A stretch of 5,703 bases of DNA from positions 1-5,703 of the forward strand of contig JAJXXB010000015.1 of NCBI GenBank assembly GCA_021781315.1, read 5' to 3'. Origin of the DNA: Actinomycetes bacterium. Lineage in GTDB: Bacteria > Actinomycetota > Acidimicrobiia > Acidimicrobiales > RAAP-2. This document shows, piece by piece, positions 1-4,554 of this stretch. The stretch's first letter is position 1, and the number at the start of each line of letters is the position of its first letter. The position numbers were made by a program, and so were the translations under genes. The notes under the pieces were generated by a model, which did no database searches, was not told where the DNA came from, and worked only from the letters and a program-made list of their open reading frames with translations.

Positions 1-1
1 G

Positions 2-820
2 CCCATGATGATGCCCAACGCCGCCACCGCGGCGGTGTCGATGCGCTTTGGCCTGGGCGGACCCGCCGAAACGGTCACCACCGCGTGCGCGGCCGGCACA
101 CACGCCATCGGCAACGCCGCGCGGCTCATCGCCTCGGGTCGCTCGCGTATCGCCATTGCCGGCGGCGCCGAGGCGGTCATCGTCGAGATTGCCGAGGCCG
201 GATTTCGCAACATGACCGCGCTATCGAACACGGACTTCTCACGCCCCTTTGACGTGAACCGCGACGGCTTCGTCATGGGCGAGGGAGCCGGAATTTTGGT
301 GCTCGAAGACTGGGACTTCGCCCACGAGCGTGGTGCCACAATTCTCGCCGAGGTGATAGGCGCGGCCTCCACCGCCGACGCACACCACATCACCGCACCC
401 GACCCCAGCGGCGCGGGCGCGATTCGCTGCATGGAGTTAGCCCTGGCCGACGCCAACATCACCGCCGCCGACGTGTCGCACATCAACGCCCACGGCACCT
501 CGACACCGCTGAACGACCTCGCCGAGTCCGTGGCGGTGCGCCACGTCTTTGGCGAGAGTGCGCCCCCGGTGACCTCGATCAAGGGCCACCTCGGCCACTC
601 CCTCGCCGCGGCCGGTGCCCTGGAGGGTGTGGCGTCGGTGCTGACGCTCGACAAGCAGCTCATTCCGCCCACCGCGGGCACCACCGACGTCGACCCCGCA
701 ATCGGCCTCGACGTCGTCATCGGCGCGGCGCGGGCCGCGTCGGTTGAGGTCATCCTGTCGAACTCCTTTGGCTTTGGCGGGCACAACGGCTCGGTCGTCT
801 TTCGCCGCTACCAGAGCTAG
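2..820 (+). CDS. fabF: Beta-ketoacyl-ACP synthase II (FabF), 5'-truncated by the window edge
   Basis: Elongating condensing enzyme of cytosolic type II fatty-acid synthesis: it joins malonyl-ACP to an acyl chain with loss of CO2. The reading frame is open from base 2, so the start lies outside the window; about 135 N-terminal residues are missing by comparison with E. coli FabF. Counting from the ATG at base 5, the nucleophile is C28 in TVTTACAAGTHA, followed by H163 in NAHGTSTPLND and K193/H198 in SIKGHLGHS. This is the Cys-His-His set plus the conserved Lys, in the usual order and spacing. The C terminus SNSFGFGGHNGSVVF is complete and has the GGHN form common in actinobacterial enzymes rather than the GGTN of E. 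coli. An ACP gene or another KAS may lie upstream, which cannot be seen. The gene converges on the trpF-like gene after a 28-base gap. A KasA/KasB-like role in long-chain synthesis cannot be excluded. Confidence 0.95.
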   Translation, partial: PMMMPNAATAAVSMRFGLGGPAETVTTACAAGTHAIGNAARLIASGRSRIAIAGGAEAVIVEIAEAGFRNMTALSNTDFSRPFDVNRDGFVMGEGAGILVLEDWDFAHERGATILAEVIGAASTADAHHITAPDPSGAGAIRCMELALADANITAADVSHINAHGTSTPLNDLAESVAVRHVFGESAPPVTSIKGHLGHSLAAAGALEGVASVLTLDKQLIPPTAGTTDVDPAIGLDVVIGAARAASVEVILSNSFGFGGHNGSVVFRRYQS

Positions 821-831
821 GGCGACGGGGC

Positions 832-847
832 CCCGCGAGCGAGCGGG
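832..847. terminator. Possible short bidirectional hairpin between convergent genes
   Basis: The 28-base gap between the convergent fabF and trpF-like stop codons holds a CCCGC / GCGGG inverted repeat (832-836 with 843-847) around a 6-base loop. It directly follows an overlapping CGGGGCCCCG palindrome at 826-835. The stem is only 5 bp and has no T-tract on either side, so it would be a weak, GC-type intrinsic terminator at best. It is the only candidate termination structure in the gap. Confidence 0.3.
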
Positions 848-848
848 A

Positions 849-1502
849 CTAGAACCACTCCTCGAATCGCCGAACGACGTGGCTGTTCTCGTAGGCCCAG
901 CGTGCGTTGGCGATGAAGGCACCCAGTCGGGCCGGGTCCTTGACGCCGGGCGAGACCTCGACGCCACTGCGCACGTCAACGCCCCAAATCGGGTAGTTCT
1001 GCACCACGTCGACGACGTTGTGCTCGTTGAGCCCACCCGAGGCGATGACCGGCACCCGCAGTCGCTCGTCAGCGAAGACGCCGAGGCTATCGACCAGCGA
1101 GTCATGATCATCCGACTCGGGCACGACGACGTAGTCCACTCCCGCGGGAGCCTGCGCGAGCGCGGTGCTCGCCACGCTGCGTAGCACGGTGTTCACCCGT
1201 TCGGCGACGTAACTCAACTCGTCGCCCGAGAACACCCCATCGATCTGCACTGCCGAGAGACCGATCCGGTTCGCGATCTCCACGACTCGCTGAGGTAACT
1301 CCCCGCGAAAGACGCCAATCGAGAGGGCGCCCTGAGGCAGGCGCCGCAAGATGTCGTGCACGTCATCGGGACTCACGCGTCGCGGTGTTGGTCCGAACTC
1401 AAAGCCCACCGCGCTCGCGCCCAGCCCGATGGAAAAGAGGGCGTCCTCCTCGGTGGTGATCCCCGAGATCTTGATGAAGAGTCCCTCGACGATGAAGCGC
1501 AT
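849..1502 (-). CDS. TrpF-family (phosphoribosylanthranilate isomerase-like) protein with altered catalytic residues
   Basis: A 217-residue single (beta/alpha)8-barrel of normal TrpF length. Family landmarks are KISGITTEEDA (11-21, normally KICGIT), GFEFGPTPRRVSP (33-45), VQIDG (85-89, normally QLHG), VIASGGLNEHNV (152-163) and DVRSGVEVSPGVKDP (176-190). The last two form the C-terminal phosphate-binding end of the barrel. TrpF catalyses the Amadori rearrangement of phosphoribosylanthranilate in tryptophan synthesis, using a Cys as general base and an Asp as general acid. Here the Cys position is S13 (codon TCG), and the usual LLD(x)GG(T/S)G stretch is replaced around VVVPESDD (125-132) without a clear equivalent Asp. 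Phosphate binding therefore looks kept, while the normal chemistry is doubtful. No trp genes are adjacent. The ATG at 1502 is the only start placed at the right distance from the first strand and has GGGAGG four bases upstream. The gene lies 35 bases downstream of the ygfZ-like gene and is probably co-transcribed with it. Confidence 0.85.
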   Translation of the reverse strand: MRFIVEGLFIKISGITTEEDALFSIGLGASAVGFEFGPTPRRVSPDDVHDILRRLPQGALSIGVFRGELPQRVVEIANRIGLSAVQIDGVFSGDELSYVAERVNTVLRSVASTALAQAPAGVDYVVVPESDDHDSLVDSLGVFADERLRVPVIASGGLNEHNVVDVVQNYPIWGVDVRSGVEVSPGVKDPARLGAFIANARWAYENSHVVRRFEEWF

Positions 1503-1506
1503 CTAC

Positions 1507-1512
1507 CCTCCC
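1507..1512 (-). promoter_or_regulatory. Ribosome binding site of the trpF-like gene
   Basis: GGGAGG on the minus strand, four bases before the ATG at 1502. It fixes the start of the trpF-like gene and shows that the gene can be translated independently of ygfZ upstream. Confidence 0.6.
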
Positions 1513-1518
1513 GGGCCC

Positions 1519-1524
1519 ACGCTA
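1519..1524 (-). promoter_or_regulatory. Possible -10 hexamer (TAGCGT) for the trpF-like gene
   Basis: TAGCGT (TAnnnT form) lies in the 35-base ygfZ-trpF spacer, 16 bases before the ATG. A start seven bases downstream of it would leave a 10-base leader carrying the GGGAGG site. No -35 element is visible, so chance occurrence is quite possible and read-through from ygfZ may be the main source of transcription. Confidence 0.22.
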
Positions 1525-1537
1525 GATGACGGAAACT

Positions 1538-2224
1538 CTACGACGAGGTCTCCACCTCAAAGCCGAGACTCGCCGTTTCGCTCAGCAGGCTGCGGTGCGC
1601 GAAACCCAGGGCCCACACCCCGCCCGCGCGAGCAACAGCCAGGGTCACGCCGGCGGGTCCCTCGGGCCCGCGCGAGCGAAGACCCGCGTCGATCGCGTCC
1701 AGGTCATCGCCGCGCGCGCGCACGAGGCGCCACGGAACGTTGCTTGCGCGCGCGTCGAGACGAGCGACCAGCTCTTGACCGGTGTAGCAGCCCTTGGTGA
1801 AGGACACGCACGTGGCGACCACGTTCGCGCCGAAGCTCTGCGGAGCGACGTGGGCCGCGAACTCGCTCTCGCCGGGCCACAGCGCGTCCACCTGTTCACC
1901 GAGGTTTCCGAGCGGCGTCTCGCCGACGCCGTCCAGAGCGATCTCGCACGCGGCACGCAGGCGAAAGCGCGCGAGACGGGCGACGACGCGACTGGCCAGT
2001 GCCTCGGGCACGTCCAGGGTGATCACGTTCTCGACTCGACGCACCCACGCGCTCGAGAGTGCGACGCCGTCGGGTTCGAGCACGAGGGACCACACACCCT
2101 CACCCGACGCCCGAGCCACGTCTTGGGTCAGCTGTCCCTGGAGGAAGTCAAAGGCCCCCTCACCCTCGACGCGCACGCGCGACCAGGCGAGCGGCGTGTG
2201 TTCGTCACGAATCTCGATCTTCAT
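1538..2224 (-). CDS. ygfZ: YgfZ/GcvT-like folate-binding protein, compact form
   Basis: Cytosolic, tetrahydrofolate-binding relative of aminomethyltransferase GcvT; YgfZ-type proteins help build or repair certain Fe-S clusters, notably those of MiaB-type enzymes. The defining signature K-G-C-Y-T-G-Q-E is at 144-151 with the conserved Cys at C146, followed by LVARLDARASNVPWRLV (152-168). The N-terminal GcvT-like part contains FDFLQGQLTQDV (25-36) and a degenerate LVLEPDG (47-53), where the family usually has 'L..P.G'. At 228 residues the protein is clearly shorter than E. coli YgfZ (about 326). Most of the deficit lies between residues 90 and 140, the middle folate-domain region. The ATG at 2224 has no Shine-Dalgarno at useful spacing, but a TACTGT hexamer lies nine bases upstream, fitting a leaderless or near-leaderless message. 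The gene is divergent from the small 63-residue ORF and is followed by the trpF-like gene. A GcvT proper is unlikely given the KGCYTGQE motif and the length. Confidence 0.88.
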   Translation of the reverse strand: MKIEIRDEHTPLAWSRVRVEGEGAFDFLQGQLTQDVARASGEGVWSLVLEPDGVALSSAWVRRVENVITLDVPEALASRVVARLARFRLRAACEIALDGVGETPLGNLGEQVDALWPGESEFAAHVAPQSFGANVVATCVSFTKGCYTGQELVARLDARASNVPWRLVRARGDDLDAIDAGLRSRGPEGPAGVTLAVARAGGVWALGFAHRSLLSETASLGFEVETSS

Positions 2225-2232
2225 CTCACCAG

Positions 2233-2238
2233 TACAGT
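2233..2238 (+). promoter_or_regulatory. Possible -10 hexamer (TACAGT) of the small ORF / mshD unit
   Basis: TACAGT (TAnnnT) lies 32 bases before the ATG at 2271, leaving a leader of roughly 26 bases that contains the GAGG ribosome site. It is the only such hexamer in the 46-base divergent gap on this strand. No -35 element is recognisable. Confidence 0.3.
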
Positions 2239-2239
2239 A
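2234..2239 (-). promoter_or_regulatory. Probable -10 hexamer (TACTGT) of the ygfZ-trpF unit
   Basis: TACTGT on the minus strand ends nine bases before the ygfZ ATG, so transcription would begin about three bases before the start codon, giving a nearly leaderless mRNA. The lack of a correctly spaced Shine-Dalgarno agrees with this. No -35 is evident. It overlaps the plus-strand hexamer at 2233-2238 almost completely. Confidence 0.35.
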
Positions 2240-2262
2240 GGCGTCTAGTCACACGACCAAGC

Positions 2263-2266
2263 GAGG
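2263..2266 (+). promoter_or_regulatory. Ribosome binding site of the small 63-residue ORF
   Basis: GAGG in GCGAGGACCG, four bases before the ATG at 2271. A correctly spaced site supports this short ORF being translated. Confidence 0.5.
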
Positions 2267-2270
2267 ACCG

Positions 2271-2462
2271 ATGAGTAGGGCGCAGATGGAACTCGCGACG
2301 ATCACCTCGACGATGGGCGACCTCGCCACTCGCCTGACGGCCCTCGTCGAGGCCGAGGGCGCGGGACTGCCCACCGACGTCTACAGCGAGCTCGTGGGTG
2401 CCGAGCGCACCATCGGCGCGTTGCTGCGCCGCCTCAACCGCTTGGCGAATCGATCCCTCTAA
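2271..2462 (+). CDS. Small helical protein of unknown function (63 residues)
   Basis: I do not recognise this family. The ORF has an ATG with GAGG four bases upstream, fills the space between the ygfZ promoter region and mshD, and uses GC-rich third positions like its neighbours, so it is probably a real gene. The protein has no signal peptide, membrane segment, cysteine or histidine. It reads as two amphipathic helices: about residues 4-29 (acidic, with leucines and isoleucines at heptad-like spacing) and about 36-61, separated by a GAGLPTD turn (30-36). The second helix ends in a basic stretch, LLRRLNRLANRSL (51-63). A helical hairpin or short coiled coil that dimerises or binds a partner is plausible, but no function can be assigned. 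It ends 19 bases before mshD and could be co-transcribed with it, although mshD appears to have its own promoter. Confidence 0.6.
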   Translation: MSRAQMELATITSTMGDLATRLTALVEAEGAGLPTDVYSELVGAERTIGALLRRLNRLANRSL

Positions 2463-2469
2463 GCCCCGA

Positions 2470-2475
2470 TAGCCT
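2470..2475 (+). promoter_or_regulatory. Probable -10 hexamer (TAGCCT) for leaderless mshD
   Basis: TAGCCT lies with exactly six bases between it and the mshD ATG at 2482, placing the predicted transcription start on the A of the start codon. The 19-base gap has no Shine-Dalgarno. Leaderless mRNAs with a TAnnnT element at this distance are common in Actinobacteria. No -35 is visible, as is often the case there. Confidence 0.45.
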
Positions 2476-2481
2476 CGCTAG

Positions 2482-3339
2482 ATGCCCGGCACGTGGGAGG
2501 TAACGACGAGCCTGACCAGCCACCAGCGCCTCGACGTGCTGACCTGGATCAACTACCTCGAAGCCCACCTAGGTCGCGAGGCCATCGACGAGGCGCGCCG
2601 ACGCGCCGTGGTGCACGCCACGCCCGCCCAGCACTGGCTGCGCTACGCCGACGCCCACCTCGCCGGCTACGCGATGGTGAGCGGAGAGCTTGACCCCTCG
2701 CTCGAAATGGCCGGTGGCGGCTTCGACGATGACCTCCTGACACGGGTACTCGAGATACATCCCCAGATCGACTGGTGGACGCGCGGACCCCAGGCTCGAG
2801 ACTCCGGGGTGGATCTGCGCACCCTGCAGTTCCTGCGCGTCGATCTGCCCGTCGATCTCGAGCCGATACCCGCGGGCGCGCTGCTGCGGATCTTTGACCC
2901 GGCGCGCGACGAGGTCGCCTGGCTCGAACAGAACAACGCGGCCTTCGCCTCCCACCCCGAACAGGGGGCGTGGCGTCGCGGCGACCTCGACGCGCGCACG
3001 CGAGAGCCCTGGTTCGATCCCTCGGGATTCCTCGTCCTGGAGATCGACGGCGTTCTCGTCGCGTCGTGCTGGACGAAAGTGCACGAACTCTACGAGGAAC
3101 GTTTCGGTGAGATCTACGTCGTCTCGGTGCACCCGCAGTACCAGGGTCGGCGCCTCGGGCGCGTGATGGTCACCCAGGGGCTCGAGACGCTGCGTCGACG
3201 GGGTGTCGCCAGCGCGGGACTCTTCGTCGACGACTCCAACCTCAGCGCTCGCGCCCTCTACGACTCACTCGGCTTTCGCCTCGTGCGAGAAGATCACCTC
3301 ACGCGCTTCACACGCGAGGTTCGAGGGTCGTCGGCCTAG
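2482..3339 (+). CDS. mshD: Mycothiol synthase (acetyl-CoA:Cys-GlcN-Ins N-acetyltransferase)
   Basis: Cytosolic last step of mycothiol synthesis: acetylates the cysteine amine of Cys-GlcN-Ins using acetyl-CoA (EC 2.3.1.189). The 285-residue protein has the two-GNAT-domain layout, with a degenerate N-terminal half (about 10-130) and an active C-terminal half. MshD hallmarks are dense from residue 138: FDPARDEVAWLEQNNAAF (138-155), HPEQG (158-162), EPWFDPSGF (175-183), WTKVH (197-201) and GEIYVVSVHP (209-218). The acetyl-CoA loop QGRRLG is at 221-226, followed by LFVDDSNLSARALYDSLGF near the end. E210 and Y260 probably correspond to the catalytic Glu and Tyr described for the Mycobacterium enzyme. 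It is about 30 residues shorter than that enzyme (315), mainly at the N terminus and in loops. The LYVE(A)DN motif reads LFVDDSN, a mild change. The ATG at 2482 is preferred because a TAGCCT hexamer sits six bases upstream. Its stop overlaps that of the convergent transporter gene. Confidence 0.93.
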   Translation: MPGTWEVTTSLTSHQRLDVLTWINYLEAHLGREAIDEARRRAVVHATPAQHWLRYADAHLAGYAMVSGELDPSLEMAGGGFDDDLLTRVLEIHPQIDWWTRGPQARDSGVDLRTLQFLRVDLPVDLEPIPAGALLRIFDPARDEVAWLEQNNAAFASHPEQGAWRRGDLDARTREPWFDPSGFLVLEIDGVLVASCWTKVHELYEERFGEIYVVSVHPQYQGRRLGRVMVTQGLETLRRRGVASAGLFVDDSNLSARALYDSLGFRLVREDHLTRFTREVRGSSA

Positions 3340-4034
3340 CTACCCACGGCGCGACCAACGAAGAAGGTCACCGCCGCCGCGGCCGCGGCGATCCAGGTTT
3401 GGCGCAGGGCCCAGCGCACCACGCCGCGATGGGTGAACCAGCCAATGCCACCACCGATGCCCAGGCTCGCCACGCCCGCGAAAGCGATGGACCAGGGCAC
3501 GTCATTGCCCGACTGGCTCCAGAGCCAGGGCAAGAGGGGCACGAGCGCGCCGACGGCGAAGGAGAGGAAGGACGATACCGCCGCCGCGAGGGGCGAGCCC
3601 GTAGCCGACGGGTCCACACCGAGCTCTTCGCGCGCGTGGGTGCGAAGCGCGAGGTCGGGATCGCGCATGAGATCGGTGGAGAGTCGCTCGGCCAGATCGC
3701 GATCAATACCGCGCGACATGAAGAGCTCGCGCAGCTCGATCTGTTCGGCCTCGGGACTCGCGGCGATGGAGCGCCGCTCGACGTCAATTTCGAATTCGAG
3801 CAGTTCCTTTTGCGCACGCATCGAGAGGTACTCACCCGTCGCCATCGAGAATCCCCCAGCCACCAGGCCCGCGAGACCCGCCAGGCGCACGACGCTGTGA
3901 CCAGGATTCGCGCCCGCGAAGCCCAAAATGAGAGAGATATTGGTCACCAGTCCATCGCTGATGCCAAAGATTGCCGCGCGCACCCAGCCCCCGGCAATCT
4001 GGCGGTGGTGCTCGTCGTGGACGGCGGTGATCAT
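3336..4034 (-). CDS. VIT/CCC1-family divalent metal (Fe2+/Mn2+) transporter
   Basis: Integral membrane protein of 232 residues; VIT/CCC1 relatives move Fe2+ or Mn2+ out of the cytosol (vacuolar import in plants and yeast, probable export in bacteria). Visible features are GISDGLVTNISLILGFAGA (24-42, TM1 with the metal-path Asp D27) and GLVAGGFSMATGEYLSMRAQ (56-75, TM2 with M64 and E68). A Glu-rich cytosolic metal-binding segment spans about 77-137 (E77, E80, E82, E86, E95, E97, E100, E103; HAREELGVDP at 133-142). Three further hydrophobic spans follow: about 149-172 (VGALVPLLPWLW), 178-203 and 209-231. I start at the ATG at 4034, not the longer in-frame ATG at 4145: the extra 37 residues lack family similarity and would overlap the divergent maoC gene. 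The start has a TACACT hexamer six bases upstream and no Shine-Dalgarno. Substrate (iron versus manganese) cannot be told from sequence. Confidence 0.93.
   Translation of the reverse strand: MITAVHDEHHRQIAGGWVRAAIFGISDGLVTNISLILGFAGANPGHSVVRLAGLAGLVAGGFSMATGEYLSMRAQKELLEFEIDVERRSIAASPEAEQIELRELFMSRGIDRDLAERLSTDLMRDPDLALRTHAREELGVDPSATGSPLAAAVSSFLSFAVGALVPLLPWLWSQSGNDVPWSIAFAGVASLGIGGGIGWFTHRGVVRWALRQTWIAAAAAAVTFFVGRAVGS
3375..3390. repeat. Perfect 16-bp GC palindrome inside the 3' end of the transporter gene
   Basis: CGCCGCGGCCGCGGCG is identical to its reverse complement. It falls in the codons of the transporter's alanine-rich last membrane helix, which explains its composition, and lies 36 bases past the mshD stop. 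It could fold as a 6-bp stem with a 4-base loop in the mshD read-through RNA and help end that transcript. There is no T-tract apart from a weak GTTT a few bases downstream. Confidence 0.35.
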
Positions 4035-4040
4035 GGGCCA

Positions 4041-4046
4041 AGTGTA
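4041..4046 (-). promoter_or_regulatory. Probable -10 hexamer (TACACT) for the leaderless VIT transporter gene
   Basis: TACACT on the minus strand leaves exactly six bases before the ATG at 4034, so the predicted transcription start is the A of the ATG. No Shine-Dalgarno exists upstream. The geometry is identical to that at mshD and supports the 4034 start over the longer ORF. Confidence 0.45.
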
Positions 4047-4073
4047 GGTCTCGGGTCCTCGGCGACGTGCCGG

Positions 4074-4079
4074 TAACAT
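4074..4079 (+). promoter_or_regulatory. Probable -10 hexamer (TAACAT) of the maoC-menG-menF unit
   Basis: TAACAT lies 16 bases before the maoC ATG in the 61-base divergent gap; transcription would start near 4086, leaving a very short leader made up almost entirely of the GGAGG site. A clear -35 is not visible. This would be the promoter for the downstream menaquinone genes, as later gaps are 3 bases or negative. Confidence 0.4.
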
Positions 4080-4085
4080 TGACGC

Positions 4086-4090
4086 GGAGG
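4086..4090 (+). promoter_or_regulatory. Ribosome binding site of the MaoC-like gene
   Basis: GGAGG five bases before the ATG at 4096, the clearest Shine-Dalgarno in the window. It fixes the start of the MaoC-like gene. Confidence 0.65.
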
Positions 4091-4095
4091 TTTGT

Positions 4096-4551
4096 ATGAC
4101 CACGCACGTCACCGGAATCGACGAGTTGAAGACTCTCGTCGGCACCCACCTCGGCTACTCGGACTACCACCTCGTCACCCAAGAGGCCGTCAACCTCTTC
4201 GCCGACGCCACGGGTGATCACCAGTGGATCCACGTCGATCCCGAGCGCGCCGCGTCGGGCCCCTTCGGACACACGATTGCCCACGGCTACTTCACGCTGT
4301 CGCTCATCCCGGTCCTGCTCGGCGGCGTCGTCAAGGTGGACGGCGTGGCGATGGGGATCAACTACGGCACCAACAAGGTGCGCTTCCCCAGCCCCGTGCC
4401 CGTGGGTAGCGAGGTGCGCGCCGGCGCGACGTTGGCCGCGGTCGAGTCCTTCGACGGCGGCGCCCAGGTCGCCATGGACGTGACCGTCGAGGTGCGCGGC
4501 GCGGCCAAGCCGTCGTGCGTCGCCCAGGTCGTCTACCGGTACTACCTCTAG
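4096..4551 (+). CDS. MaoC-like (R)-specific enoyl-CoA hydratase, NodN/PhaJ type
   Basis: Single hotdog-domain protein of 151 residues, normal for the MaoC/NodN group. These cytosolic enzymes hydrate trans-2-enoyl-CoA to (R)-3-hydroxyacyl-CoA. The hydratase-2 motif is intact: FADATGDHQWIHVDPERA (35-52), with the catalytic pair D41 and H46. It is followed by GPFGHTIAHGYFTLSL (55-70), which lines the active site, and INYGTNKVRFPSPVPVGSEV in the second half, typical of this family. The C terminus CVAQVVYRYYL is the closing strand. It starts after a strong GGAGG site, is divergent from the metal transporter, and its stop is only three bases before menG, so it is probably the first gene of a menaquinone operon. 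Whether it acts on fatty acyl-CoAs or on a menaquinone-pathway thioester is unknown. The preserved Asp/His argues for hydratase rather than thioesterase chemistry. Confidence 0.92.
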   Translation: MTTHVTGIDELKTLVGTHLGYSDYHLVTQEAVNLFADATGDHQWIHVDPERAASGPFGHTIAHGYFTLSLIPVLLGGVVKVDGVAMGINYGTNKVRFPSPVPVGSEVRAGATLAAVESFDGGAQVAMDVTVEVRGAAKPSCVAQVVYRYYL

Positions 4552-4554
4552 TCA

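Noticed and set aside
437..1111. Long minus-strand frame across fabF and the trpF-like gene
   Set aside because: It runs antisense to fabF and out of frame through the trpF-like gene; the arginine- and serine-rich protein resembles no family and is a GC-rich shadow.
849..1502. Assignment of the barrel protein as HisA/PriA rather than TrpF-like
   Set aside because: The length, KI(S)GIT start, PRRVSP and DVxSGVEvsPGvKD signatures are TrpF-specific; HisA/PriA have two-fold repeated phosphate motifs and a different start.
1711..1724. Alternating CG tract that could adopt Z-DNA
   Set aside because: Explained by arginine/alanine codons of the ygfZ-like gene in a GC-rich genome; similar short runs occur elsewhere, for example near 5252.
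1526..2248. 240-codon plus-strand frame opposite the ygfZ-like gene
   Set aside because: It is antisense to a gene with a clear KGCYTGQE motif; its composition is that of a codon-bias shadow and it has no recognisable domain.
1521..2485. GCTAGATG present twice (1521-1528 and 2478-2485)
   Set aside because: An eight-base match in unrelated positions; only the second includes a real start codon, so it is most likely chance.
3399..4076. 225-codon plus-strand frame opposite the VIT transporter
   Set aside because: It is fully antisense to a well-supported membrane protein, low in hydrophobic order, and has no motif.
4035..4145. 37-residue N-terminal extension of the VIT transporter from an upstream in-frame ATG
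   Set aside because: It lacks family similarity, overlaps the divergent maoC start by 50 bases, and the ATG at 4034 has a promoter-like hexamer at leaderless spacing and a typical VIT N terminus (HDEHH).
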